From assembly GCF_016031625.1 (NCBI RefSeq), contig NZ_JACCHP010000026.1, positions 1 to 64,000 of the forward strand: a stretch of 64,000 nucleotides of DNA, read 5' to 3'. Numbering within the stretch: position 1 is the stretch's first letter; every line of letters starts with the position of its first letter. A program made the position numbers and the translations under genes. The stretch is from Bradyrhizobium agreste (GTDB lineage Bacteria; Pseudomonadota; Alphaproteobacteria; Rhizobiales; Xanthobacteraceae). The notes under the pieces are model-generated. The model did not search any database and was not told where the DNA came from. It was given only the letters and a program-made list of their open reading frames with translations. Below are positions 43,752 through 52,408 of this stretch, one piece after another.

Positions 43752-45362
43752 ATGTTCAACTTCTTGCGCCGGGGGCCACGCGCGTTCGCCTCCAAACTTG
43801 CGCTGTCGGTCGTCGCGCTGTCCACGGCGATGGCCGGGCCGGTGCTTGCCGCCGGCAAGACCCTCACGGCGGTGATGCATTCGGACTTGCGCATCATCGA
43901 CCCGATCTTCACCACCGCCTACATCACGCGCGACCACGGTTACATGGTCTACGACACGCTGGTGGCTCCGGATTCGAACTTCAAGATCCAGCCGCAGATG
44001 GCGGACTGGAAGATCTCCGACGACAAGCTCACCTACACCTTCACGCTGCGCGACGGCCTGAAGTGGCATGACGGCGCGCCCGTGACGGCGGAAGATTGCG
44101 TCGCTTCGCTGAAGCGCTGGGCCGCAGTCGACGGCATGGGCCAGAAGCTGATGGACTTCACCGCCAGCATCGAGGCGACCGACGCCAAGACCATCACGCT
44201 GAAGCTGAAGGAGCCCTACGGCCTCGTCCTCGATTCCATCGGCAAGCCGTCCTCGCGCGTGGCCTTCATGATGCCGAAGCGCCTTGCGGAGACGCCGGCG
44301 GACAAGCAGATTCCCGAGCAGATCGGCTCGGGCCCCTTCAAGTTCGTGCAGGGCGAATTCCAGCCCGGCGTGAAGGCGGTCTACGTCAAGAACACCGATT
44401 ACGTTCCGCGCAAGGAGCCGGCGAGCTGGACCTCGGGCGGCAAGGTGGCGAAGGTCGACCGCGTCGAGTGGATCACCATGCCGGACTCGCAGACCGCGGT
44501 GAACGCGCTGCAGTCGGGCGACATCGACTTCATGGAAAACCTTCCCTACGACATGCTGCCGGTGCTGGAAGCGAACAAGGAGCTCAAGATCGAGGTCCTG
44601 AACAAGTTCGGCTACCAGACCCTCGGCCGGATGAACTTCCTCCATCCGCCCTTCGACAACGTGAAAGTGCGGCGTGCCGCCTTGCTGGCGATGAACCAGA
44701 AGGACGTGCTCGATGCGCTGGTCGGCAACGCGAAGTATCAGAAGATCTGCGGCGCGTTCTTCATTTGCGATACGCCCTTCGCGACCGAGGTCGGCGCCGA
44801 TACTCTGGTGAAGGGCAACGGCATGGCGGAAGCCAAGAAGGCGCTCGCCGAGTCCGGCTATGACGGCACGCCGATCGTGATCATGGCCCCCGGCGATGTC
44901 ACGACGCTGAAGGCGCAGCCGATCGTCGCGGCCCAGCTGCTGCGTGAGGCCGGCTTCAAGGTCGACCTGCAGGCGACCGACTGGCAGACCGTGGTGAGCC
45001 GCCGCGCCAGCCAGAAGCCGCCGAAGGAGGGCGGCTGGAACATGTTCTTCACCAACTGGGTCGCGCCCGACGTGTCCAACCCGATCGCCAACCTCTCGAT
45101 CGGCGGTCAGGGCAAGAAGGGCGGCTGGTTCGGCTGGGCCGAGGATCCCAAGATCGAGCAGCTCAAGGACGCGTTCGTGCGCGCCTCCACGCTCGACGAG
45201 CAGAAGAAGATCGCCGCAGATATTCAGAAGGAAGCCTATGAGCAGGTGATCTACATCCCGCTCGGGCAGTACCTCCTGCCGAGCGGCTGGCGCAAATCGC
45301 TGACTGGCGTGCTCGACGGTCCGGCGACGCCGCTGTTCTGGAACGTCGACAAGTCGGAATAG
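43752..45362 (+). CDS. Peptide ABC transporter substrate-binding protein (DppA/OppA type)
   Basis: The 536-residue protein has a signal peptide ending VLAAGK. It is a solute-binding protein family 5 member with the conserved TFTLRDGLKWHDGAPVTAED, IGSGPFKF and NFLHPPFDNVKVRRAALLAMN. It captures peptides in the periplasm for the transporter encoded on the other strand. The gap 43484-43751 (268 bp) should hold both promoters; I see no clear consensus. Confidence 0.93.
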   Translation: MFNFLRRGPRAFASKLALSVVALSTAMAGPVLAAGKTLTAVMHSDLRIIDPIFTTAYITRDHGYMVYDTLVAPDSNFKIQPQMADWKISDDKLTYTFTLRDGLKWHDGAPVTAEDCVASLKRWAAVDGMGQKLMDFTASIEATDAKTITLKLKEPYGLVLDSIGKPSSRVAFMMPKRLAETPADKQIPEQIGSGPFKFVQGEFQPGVKAVYVKNTDYVPRKEPASWTSGGKVAKVDRVEWITMPDSQTAVNALQSGDIDFMENLPYDMLPVLEANKELKIEVLNKFGYQTLGRMNFLHPPFDNVKVRRAALLAMNQKDVLDALVGNAKYQKICGAFFICDTPFATEVGADTLVKGNGMAEAKKALAESGYDGTPIVIMAPGDVTTLKAQPIVAAQLLREAGFKVDLQATDWQTVVSRRASQKPPKEGGWNMFFTNWVAPDVSNPIANLSIGGQGKKGGWFGWAEDPKIEQLKDAFVRASTLDEQKKIAADIQKEAYEQVIYIPLGQYLLPSGWRKSLTGVLDGPATPLFWNVDKSE

Positions 45363-45398
45363 CCAGAGACATCCTTCGCGACCTCGGACAACAAGGGA

Positions 45399-45422
45399 GG
45401 CGCCGCTGATCAGCGGCGCCTC
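45399..45422 (+). terminator. Perfect 24-bp palindrome after the binding-protein gene
   Basis: AGGCGCCGCTGA is directly followed by its complement TCAGCGGCGCCT, 36 bp after the stop. It is a strong hairpin suitable for termination, with only a weak pyrimidine tail (CTGTCCTTTC). Confidence 0.7.
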
Positions 45423-45496
45423 TGTCCTTTCGGCGAACGCGGTGCTTTAACCCTTCCAATCTGCAATTGTTGCTATTTGTTTCAATCCTGAAATAG

Positions 45497-47161
45497 ATGT
45501 GTCGTCCGCGCGCATCTTTTTTCCGTTCTCAAATCCGATTTCCCGTGCCGATCGATTTTGCACTCCAGGCGATGGCCGAACGGTCCGATCGCGCATCGGC
45601 GCGTTGGCGTCGGCCTTTCCTGCGCTGGCTCGACGGTGTCGAGGCGGGCTGGGCCGTGCCGCTTCTCATCGCCTGCTTCGTCGTGATCTGGACGATCTAT
45701 CTGGCGATCGCCTATGCGGGCGGCGGTCTGCACCCCGATACGCTCGAGGCCTGGACCTTGGGCCGGCATTTCGCCTGGGGCTATCACAAGCATCCGCCCT
45801 TGAGCGGCTGGATTGCCGCCGCTTGGACCTCCGTTTTCCCGCTCAGCGACTGGTCGCTGCAATTGATGGCGATGGCCAATGCCGGGCTTGCATTGGTCTT
45901 CGTCGACCGTATCGCGCGGCAATTCGTGGCCGGGCACAAGCGCGTCCTCGTGCTCCTGCTCCTGATGCTGACGCCGGCCTATCAATTTCACGCCCAGCGC
46001 TTCAATGCCAATTCGGTGCTGCTGGCGACCTGGCCGCTGGCGACCTGGTGCTTCCTGCGCGCATTCGAGACGCGCGCCTGGCCCTGGGCGATCGCGGCGG
46101 GATGCACGAGCGCGCTGGCAATGGTCGGCAAATATTACTCGATCTTCCTCGTCGCGAGCTTCGCCTTGGCCGCGCTGGCGCACCCGGCGCGGCGCGCTTA
46201 TCTCAGCTCCGCGTCGCCATGGATATCGGTGGTCGTGGGGCTCGCGGCGCTGTCGCCCCACATCCATTGGCTCGCGACCACGGGCGCGTCGACCTTCACC
46301 TACGCGCTGGCGTACGCCAACGGCAACCTTTCAACCTCGGTCGACGAGGTGAGACACTTTCTGCTCGGGCTGGCCGCGGCGATGAGCATATCTGCCGTGA
46401 TCTGGCTGCTCATCGCTGGATCGCGCCTGCGGCGGTTTCCGGCCGACTTCGCGGCCATGAGCCCGGGCCTGCGGCTTCTGTTCTACGTTGCGATCGGCAC
46501 GATCGTGCTGCCGGTGCTGACGTCGCTTGTGATGGGCACCGATCTGCCGTCGCTGTGGGCGTTGCAGGGCTTGTTCCTGTTCGCCGTTCTCGTGGTCTGC
46601 GGCACGAGCTATCCGATCGAGCGCTTCCACACGGTGAACGTCACGATGATCGTGGCAGGCGCTGCACTCGCCGCCGTCCTGGTGGCGGCGCCGATCCATG
46701 CCATCTACCGCAACAATCACGGCTATGAAGAGGGTCGCAATTTTTACGTACAGGCGGCCAACGAATTGACGCGGCACTGGCGCGAGGTGACCGGCGAGCC
46801 GCTGAGCGCGGTCAGCGGCGACGATGCGCTCGCCTTTGCGACGGCGTTCTACAGCCCCGACCATCCCCATTACGCGCGGCCGTTCGCGCATCAATGCACC
46901 TGGGGCCTGCCGCGCAGGACGACGCTGGACCGCGGCTGGGCCGCACTCTGTTTCCGCGGGCAGGAGTACTGCAGTCGCTGGCTGGATGGGGTGTCCGCCC
47001 GTGGCGGACATTTCGTCAGGCGCGAGTTCACCGTGCAGGCCTCGCTATGGGGCCGGCCTGGCGTGTCTCGCGAGGTGATCGTGCTGATGGCCCTGCCGCA
47101 AGCAAGACCGGCGACAAGCGCGGCGGACGATTTCAGCGCCAGCCGGCGAGGAACCGAATAG
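45497..47161 (+). CDS. GT39/ArnT-type membrane glycosyltransferase
   Basis: The polytopic protein of up to 554 residues has the GT-C loop motif LHPDTLEAWTLGRHFAWGY and KHPPLSGWIAAAW, then about eleven hydrophobic segments and a C-terminal soluble part with two to four cysteines (HQCTWG, ALCFRGQEYCSRW). It is of the PMT_2 family and likely glycosylates an envelope component using a lipid-linked sugar. A start at 45572 is also possible because the first 25 residues look unconserved. It is only distantly like the gene at 3485. Confidence 0.82.
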   Translation: MCRPRASFFRSQIRFPVPIDFALQAMAERSDRASARWRRPFLRWLDGVEAGWAVPLLIACFVVIWTIYLAIAYAGGGLHPDTLEAWTLGRHFAWGYHKHPPLSGWIAAAWTSVFPLSDWSLQLMAMANAGLALVFVDRIARQFVAGHKRVLVLLLLMLTPAYQFHAQRFNANSVLLATWPLATWCFLRAFETRAWPWAIAAGCTSALAMVGKYYSIFLVASFALAALAHPARRAYLSSASPWISVVVGLAALSPHIHWLATTGASTFTYALAYANGNLSTSVDEVRHFLLGLAAAMSISAVIWLLIAGSRLRRFPADFAAMSPGLRLLFYVAIGTIVLPVLTSLVMGTDLPSLWALQGLFLFAVLVVCGTSYPIERFHTVNVTMIVAGAALAAVLVAAPIHAIYRNNHGYEEGRNFYVQAANELTRHWREVTGEPLSAVSGDDALAFATAFYSPDHPHYARPFAHQCTWGLPRRTTLDRGWAALCFRGQEYCSRWLDGVSARGGHFVRREFTVQASLWGRPGVSREVIVLMALPQARPATSAADDFSASRRGTE

Positions 47162-47163
47162 AC

Positions 47164-47266
47164 AGAGCATGATCCGGAAAAGTGCGTAGCGGTTTTCCGA
47201 TAAGATCATGCTCAAACAATAAGCCAAAGCGCGATGGCGATTCATCCTAATCGCATCGCGCTTTGG
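47164..47266. repeat. Repeat (AGAGCATGATCCGGAAAAGTG type)
   Basis: AGAGCATGATCCGGAAAAGTG...AAGATCATGCTC is one inverted pair and AAAGCGCGATGGCGATTCATCCTAATCGCATCGCGCTTT is a second. A near-identical element lies at 51825-51927, with partial ones at 55340-55396 and 58771-58809. The rest of 47267-47464 holds only the possible small gene described next. Confidence 0.85.
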
Positions 47267-47269
47267 TGC

Positions 47270-47410
47270 TCAGCAATGGCTGTCGCGCACCTGCTCGAGC
47301 CCCTCGCTCGCGAGAGGCGCTGTGAACGGGACCTGCTCGGCGCGCGGTACGGACGGTTCCGGATTTTGAAGCTCGGCCTCGGCGTGGTCTTCGCGATGTT
47401 CCCGTTCCAT
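47270..47410 (-). CDS. Possible 46-residue acidic small protein
   Basis: An ATG at 47410 with AGAGGA about 8 bp upstream opens a 46-codon frame (MEREHREDHAEAELQNPEPS...) that stops just before the repeat at 47164-47266. It is hydrophilic, rich in Glu and lacks a membrane segment. Codon use is not decisive at this length. It could be chance. Confidence 0.3.
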   Translation of the reverse strand: MEREHREDHAEAELQNPEPSVPRAEQVPFTAPLASEGLEQVRDSHC

Positions 47411-47464
47411 TGCAGCATCCTCTGGAATTGCTGCAGGACAACATCGAGGCTGCCTACTGGTTCC

Positions 47465-48712
47465 TCAGATGGGACGATGCTGCGGCTTGAACAGCCGTCC
47501 CTTCTCGACCACCAGCACGATCGCGAGCGCGGCGAGGGTGGACAGGAAGAAGCCGATCGAGAACGGCAGCAGCGTGCCGTCGAAGCTCTGCCCGATCGCC
47601 ATGCCGACCACGATCCCGATCAGCGTGGTAATCGAGCCGTAGAGCGAGGAGGCGGTGCCGGCGATGTGTCCCTGCGGCTCCATTGCGAGCGCGGTGAAGT
47701 TGGCGACCATCATGCCGAACGAGAACATCATCAGCGCGGAGAGCACCATGAACAAGGCGAGCGGCAGCACGCCGAGGCTTTCCGTCAGCAGCATCACGCC
47801 GGCCACGGCCGTGTAGAGCGTGAGCGCGCCGTGCGAGATCACGCGCATGCCGAGCCGCCCGACCAGCCGCGCATTGAGGAAGCCGGCAATGGCGGTGCCG
47901 GCGGCGATCGCGGCGAAAGCGAGCGGGAAGTAATGGCCGAGATGATAGATGCCGGTGAAGACCTGCTGGGCGCAGAAGACATAGGCGAACAGCGCGCCGA
48001 TGACGCTGCCGGCCGCCGTCGCATAGCCGATGGTCTGGCGATGGGTCACGGTCTGCAGGAAAGCCGAGAGCACGTCGGCGGGCGCCAGCGATCGGCGCTC
48101 GGACTGCGGAAGCGTTTCGGGCAGGCGCAGCACGCACCATGCGAGGGCGAGCAGGCCGTACAGCATCAGCACGACGAAGATGCCGCGCCACGCCGTCACC
48201 AGCAGCACCGCTTGTCCGAACGAGGGGGCGACCACGGGCACCGCGATGAACACCATCATGGCCAGCGACATCACGCTCGCCATGCGGCGGCCGAAATAGC
48301 AGTCGCGCACGATCGAGGTCGCGATCACGCGCGTTGCCGCGGTGCCGAGCCCCTGGAGCGCACGCGCCAGCAGCAGCGTCTCGAACGAGGGTGCGGCGAC
48401 CGCCAGAACGCTCGCCACCGCATAGACCGCCATGCCGCCGAGCAGCACCGGCCGGCGCCCGAAACGGTCCGACAGTGGCCCCATCACGAACTGGCCGGCG
48501 CCGAAGCCGATCAGGAAGGTCGATAACACCAGCTGCAGATGGTTCTCGACCGGAATCTTGAAGGCGGCGCCGATATTGGGCAGCGCCGGCAGCATAATGT
48601 CCATCGCGAGCGGATTCAGCGCCATGATGGACGCGATCACGATGACGAATTCCGGAAAACCCATCGGGCGGTGTCCCGAGGACACCCAAGAGTCGGCATT
48701 GACGTCGGACAA
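47465..48712 (-). CDS. Bcr/CflA-type MFS drug efflux transporter
   Basis: The 415-residue protein has twelve predicted helices. The Bcr/CflA motifs are DIMLPALPNIGAAF in helix 1, GAGQFVMGPLSDRFGRRPVLLGG (MFS motif A) and LLARALQGLGTAATRVIATSIVRD. It exports small molecules with proton antiport. No regulator gene is next to it. Confidence 0.92.
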   Translation of the reverse strand: MSDVNADSWVSSGHRPMGFPEFVIVIASIMALNPLAMDIMLPALPNIGAAFKIPVENHLQLVLSTFLIGFGAGQFVMGPLSDRFGRRPVLLGGMAVYAVASVLAVAAPSFETLLLARALQGLGTAATRVIATSIVRDCYFGRRMASVMSLAMMVFIAVPVVAPSFGQAVLLVTAWRGIFVVLMLYGLLALAWCVLRLPETLPQSERRSLAPADVLSAFLQTVTHRQTIGYATAAGSVIGALFAYVFCAQQVFTGIYHLGHYFPLAFAAIAAGTAIAGFLNARLVGRLGMRVISHGALTLYTAVAGVMLLTESLGVLPLALFMVLSALMMFSFGMMVANFTALAMEPQGHIAGTASSLYGSITTLIGIVVGMAIGQSFDGTLLPFSIGFFLSTLAALAIVLVVEKGRLFKPQHRPI

Positions 48713-48953
48713 GAAGCTTACCCCTGCAATCGAGCGACTTATCTAGCCTCGATGCTGCGTCGCACAACCCATGTTTCGGGATGGCTGGCAGGCGGGGCGG
48801 GAGCGGTCAAAAACGGGTGAGGGCCCGTCGCCGGCCTGATGGTCATCCTCGACCGCATCGCCGCGCATGTCGAAGCGCTTTCCGAAACTGCGCCACCGGA
48901 GGGGGCCGGCAACCGGGGATTCACCATAAGATCGGGCACAGCACGCCGGGGAG

Positions 48954-50351
48954 ATGAATCGGCAACACGTCCTGTCCATTGTGGCCGGACCAGCTGCCGC
49001 AACGGCGCTGGGAGAATCCAGGCCAAGCAGAGTATCGCCCGTGTCCGACATGTCCGGTGCTGCACGATGGTCGGCGCCTCCGGCCAAGGCTGGCAGGCGC
49101 AACGTCTGGCTTGCCGGCGTGGTCGCGCTGACGGCGCTGCTGGTGCTCGGCAATCTCGCCAACGATGCCTCGCTCGACCTGCCATATGGCTGGGACGTCC
49201 GGGTCAACTGCGCGGCGGTCGATGCGCATGCCGACGGGCTCGATCCCTACTTCGTCAAGAACCTGAAGGGCACCAATTATTCCTATCCCTATCTGCCGGT
49301 GACGCTGGATTTTTTCCGTCCCCTCTGCGCGGGCGGCGTTCTGCTCGATCATTACAGAAGCATCTTTCTCGTCCTCGCCGTGCTCTGCGGGTTGCTTCTG
49401 CCCGGCCTTGGCCGAACGCCTGCGAGCGCGCGCGATGCTGGCTTGAAGGTGCTCTGCGCGCTCGGCGCGTTCGTCGGTTTCGAATTCGTGGTGGCGTCGG
49501 GGAATTTTGCGCTGCTGAGCGGTGTGCTGACCGCGATCGCGCTGAAGCTCCTGCTACGTCCGCTCGCGTCCGAACGAGATTCGCGCTTTTCCTTGCGCCT
49601 CGCCGGCGCTGCGCTGCTCGGCCTCGTGACCTCGTTCAAGCTGGTGTTCGTCCCGGTGCTGGCGGCGCTCTATTTCCTGCCGCTGCCGCGCGGCCGCAAG
49701 CTGGCCTTGATCGCGGCGGCAGCGTTCGCCTTCGCGTTGCCGCTCGCGCTGTCGCGGCTGCTGTATCCGGATCTGTTCGCGAGCTGGCTGCTCGCGATCG
49801 CGGGACAGATTCCCGGCCAGCATGCCGTCGGTCTCGTGGAGACCAATCCGTCGCTGTTGCTGCTGGCGCGCAACCTCATGGTTCAGGCCGGCTTCGGTAA
49901 CGGCAAGCCAGCGATGCTGGCGGCCTATGCGCTTGCGGCACTCGCGCTCGTGCTCGTGCCGTTCGCGCTGTCCGTCCTGCGGCTGGCCGCGAACGGACCG
50001 GTGCGGGGAGGGGCATCGCTCCTGACGGAGCTCGATCGCTGGCTGATGGATCACCCCTGCACGGCCATGCGCATCACGGTGCTTGCCATGTTTGCGCTCT
50101 ATCTCAGCTCGCCGCGTCTGAAGGAATATGCCTTCTTCGAGCTCGCGCTCTATGCCGCGATCCTCATCGTCGATCTTCCGCCCCTGGCGCTCGCCGCCAG
50201 TCTCGGCATCGGCCTCGCCTTTCCGGCGCTGATCTCGCTTCTGGGCGCGCCGATCGAGGGCACCTTCATCCTCCTCGTCAGCGCGCTGGTCTGCTTCTGG
50301 ATCGTGCTGCTCGATTTCCGCGCCGAGCCGGAGCGACTCGAGCAGGGATGA
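48954..50351 (+). CDS. GT87-type (DUF2029) membrane glycosyltransferase
   Basis: Up to 465 residues; a start at 49050 is possible. About ten hydrophobic segments are preceded by a loop with VRVNCAAVDAHADGLDPYFV and GTNYSYPYLPVTLDFFRPL. That pattern resembles GT87 mannosyltransferases, which use polyprenyl-phosphate mannose. Acceptor unknown. The upstream gap 48713-48953 shows no gene. Confidence 0.75.
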   Translation: MNRQHVLSIVAGPAAATALGESRPSRVSPVSDMSGAARWSAPPAKAGRRNVWLAGVVALTALLVLGNLANDASLDLPYGWDVRVNCAAVDAHADGLDPYFVKNLKGTNYSYPYLPVTLDFFRPLCAGGVLLDHYRSIFLVLAVLCGLLLPGLGRTPASARDAGLKVLCALGAFVGFEFVVASGNFALLSGVLTAIALKLLLRPLASERDSRFSLRLAGAALLGLVTSFKLVFVPVLAALYFLPLPRGRKLALIAAAAFAFALPLALSRLLYPDLFASWLLAIAGQIPGQHAVGLVETNPSLLLLARNLMVQAGFGNGKPAMLAAYALAALALVLVPFALSVLRLAANGPVRGGASLLTELDRWLMDHPCTAMRITVLAMFALYLSSPRLKEYAFFELALYAAILIVDLPPLALAASLGIGLAFPALISLLGAPIEGTFILLVSALVCFWIVLLDFRAEPERLEQG

Positions 50352-50362
50352 TTCATGCGATC

Positions 50363-50414
50363 TGGTGCGGGCAGCCGGGGTCGAACCGGCGCAGCGCTTG
50401 CGCACCGAGAGATT
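50363..50414 (-). repeat. tRNA-Leu 3'-end duplication, candidate attachment site
   Basis: Bases 50363-50414 repeat the 3' half of the tRNA-Leu at 51599-51687 in the same orientation, differing at only two positions in about 51. The rest of the tRNA is missing. This is what site-specific integration into a tRNA 3' end leaves behind. Confidence 0.7.
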
Positions 50415-50504
50415 GCGGGGCCACGAGTTACAGTTTCGCCGTCAGCAGACGGCGTTTACGTCCGACAACCAAGACAACATTCCCTTTCGAGCTTGATGTA
50501 AAAG

Positions 50505-51090
50505 TTAGCCGGTTTTGTTCTCGACAAGGCCCTGAATCACGCCCGCAAGAGGCGCTTCGTCGCCATCGAAAGCAGCGATCATTGCATTGAGAAAGGCGTA
50601 GGGATCAAGGTCCTCAAGATCAATTGGATGCCCAGCTCGGTCCGCCAGCAGCAGGAAGAACGACAGCTGTGTGCGACCGTTGCCTTCGCGGAATGCGTGG
50701 ATGACGTTGAGTTCGGATAAGAAATGGGCCGCCCTTTTCTGCAAATGCCTCCGGCTCAAGGCCGGCCAGAAATTTGTCCTTCTTCAGCTGTGCGAACAAT
50801 AGCTTCGCCTGGTTTTCGATGTTCTCGGGAAAGCAGAACGGGTTTCCGCCTTTTGACATGCGAACGGTCCGAATCCTGCCAGCCCAGTCGTACACATCCT
50901 GGAAAAGGTGTTCGTGCACTGCCTTGAAATGCGTGAAATCGAGGTTGCCGGCCGGAAGTTCCTCATCGGCTCGGACATCGCTTACTTCCGCTTCAAAGGA
51001 ATGAAGCTCCTCAGGGTCTCTGAGATCGAGCTTGTTCTTTAAAACTGTCGTGCCGGGATAGCAGTAATCGTCAGCGACGGCGTCGTACAT
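50505..51090 (-). pseudogene. fic: Fic/Doc-family AMP-transferase toxin, frameshifted
   Basis: Starting at the ATG at 51090, MYDAVADDYCYPGTTVLKN and FTHFKAVHEHLFQDVYDWAGRIR are the N-terminal Fic fold. The catalytic loop HAFREGNGRTQ matches HPFxxGNGR but sits in the +1 frame. One extra G in a GGG run at about 50732-50734 (minus strand GAAAAGGGCGG) puts the two halves out of frame. Removing it restores one protein of about 194 residues ending GLVENKTG. It would AMPylate target proteins. It is either a dead gene, a sequencing error, or rarely a +1 shift site. Confidence 0.8.
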
Positions 51091-51094
51091 CAGG

Positions 51095-51295
51095 CTAGGT
51101 CTTGCGGTAGGCCTTGATGATGGCCTCCCGACGCTCTTCGGGCGTGCGTGCCTTGCTCGCCGTGATTGCAGAGCTGCCCTTCATCTTCGCCGAATAGACG
51201 ATGCCCTCCACGGAGCTGATCTTCCTGAAGCGTGCGCTGCCGATCACAAAACCGGAGGCCTTGCTCTTCTGGGAGGATGATTTCTTGGTTGTCAT
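51095..51295 (-). CDS. Putative antitoxin partner of Fic
   Basis: The small basic protein of 66 residues ends 4 bp before the fic start codon. After a Ser/Lys tail it contains GSARFRKISSVEGIVYSAKMKG and closes with TPEERREAIIKAYRKT. I recall this type of short protein beside fic genes. The SVEG box resembles, but does not exactly match, the (S/T)xxxE(G/N) inhibitory helix of VbhA-type antitoxins. Gene order antitoxin-toxin and spacing fit a toxin-antitoxin operon. Confidence 0.6.
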   Translation of the reverse strand: MTTKKSSSQKSKASGFVIGSARFRKISSVEGIVYSAKMKGSSAITASKARTPEERREAIIKAYRKT

Positions 51296-51386
51296 ACGTA
51301 AACCATAGCACAGATCAGGCCGACTCGCACGAGCATTGGACATCAATGCGAAGCGGCAGTAGCTCTTTGTCATATTGGCAAGGAAG

Positions 51387-51420
51387 TGGTGCGGGCGACT
51401 CGGACTCCAACCGGTGTGGG
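51387..51420 (-). repeat. Second, diverged tRNA 3'-end fragment
   Basis: TGGTGCGGGCGACTCGGACTCCAACCGGTGT resembles the acceptor/T-arm end of tRNA-Leu (TGGTGCGGGCAGCCGGGGTCGAACCGG) with several changes, in the same orientation. It lies between the Fic module and the intact tRNA and may be an older integration scar. Confidence 0.45.
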
Positions 51421-51598
51421 GAATCCGCAACGGATTTTCTTACCAGCCACGGCTCTCGCCGCCGCCAACACTCAATTGATTGGAGCATCTATCGCTGAAA
51501 GGCGCACGCGGCCCCGGATCGCCAGGTGCTTGGGCCCGATCTTTCGCTGCGCGCCTGACCAGCACCTCCATGCTCCAGTCGCTCAGCGCCGGAAAAGA

Positions 51599-51687
51599 TG
51601 GTGCGGGCAGCCGGGGTCGAACCGGCACAGCGCTTGCGCACCGAGGGATTTTAAGTCCCTTGCGTCTACCAATTCCGCCATGCCCGC
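51599..51687 (-). tRNA. tRNA-Leu (anticodon TAA)
   Basis: The minus strand folds as a full class II tRNA. Acceptor GCGGGCA pairs with TGCCCGC, a D arm follows, and the anticodon loop CTTAAAA carries TAA. There is a long variable arm (CGGTGCGCAAGCGCTG) and T arm GCCGG-TTCGACC-CCGGC. CCA is encoded (51599-51601). It is the intact gene into whose 3' end a small element seems to have integrated. Confidence 0.95.
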
Positions 51688-51824
51688 TTGATCCAACGAG
51701 ATCAAACACTTAAGTCCGTTCCGGCGGTGTGGAATTGGCGCATTCGCCGCCGGAGGGACGGTTCTTCCTTAAGCGAGCCGGGGGCACAAGGCAAAGCCTC
51801 AATCCGGACATCTGTTGCTGCTTT

Positions 51825-51927
51825 AGAGCATGATCCGGAAAAGTGTGTCGCGGTTTTCCGAAAAGATCATGCTCAAACAATAAACTAAAGCGCGATCACG
51901 ATTCATCTTAATCGCATCGCGCTTTAG
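51825..51927. repeat. Repeat (AGAGCATGATCCGGAAAAGTG type), second copy
   Basis: It is almost identical to 47164-47266, including GCATGATCCGGAAAAGTGTG, the loop AAGATCATGCTC and CGCGATCACGATTCATCTTAATCGCATCGCGC. It fills most of the 51688-51960 gap. Confidence 0.85.
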
Positions 51928-51960
51928 GCATTCTCAATCCACGGGGGCTATTCATCCGGC

Positions 51961-52383
51961 ATGGCTGCTTCGTTTTCCTCTTCGCTGCGCGGCGTTGGCG
52001 CGCTGTTCGCGCTGCTTGCGGCTGGCCTCGCGCTGTCCGGCTGCGCCAGCGTGAGCGAGACGATCGCACCGGCCTTCGCCGATCCCGCCAAATACGAATT
52101 GTACGACTGCAAGCAGTTGGAGGCCGAGCGCAAGAACCTTGCCAATCGCACCGCCGATTTGCAGAGATTGATGGACAAGGCGCAGACCGGGGCCGGCGGC
52201 GCCGTCGTGTCCGAGCTCGCTTATCGCAACGACTATGTCGCCGTGCGCGGGCAGGCCCAATTGGCCGAGGACGCCTGGCGCCGCAACAGGTGCCGGGAGA
52301 CGCCGCCTGAGGCGCCGCCGCCGCCGGCATCACCCGCGGCCAGCGCCAAATCCGCAGCGAAATCCGGCAAAGCCGCCCGCTGA
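51961..52383 (+). CDS. Lipoprotein, unknown function
   Basis: The 140-residue protein starts with a lipoprotein signal peptide, MAASFSSSLRGVGALFALL then lipobox LSGC near residue 27. A helical middle (DCKQLEAERKNLANRTADLQRLMDKAQ) and a Pro/Ala/Lys-rich tail follow. It should be lipid-anchored at the inner or outer membrane. I recognise no enzyme domain. The helical stretch with repeated Asn/Gln could be coiled coil. Confidence 0.7.
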   Translation: MAASFSSSLRGVGALFALLAAGLALSGCASVSETIAPAFADPAKYELYDCKQLEAERKNLANRTADLQRLMDKAQTGAGGAVVSELAYRNDYVAVRGQAQLAEDAWRRNRCRETPPEAPPPPASPAASAKSAAKSGKAAR

Positions 52384-52408
52384 GGCATCCTGCCGGCGGC
52401 GCTTCGCA

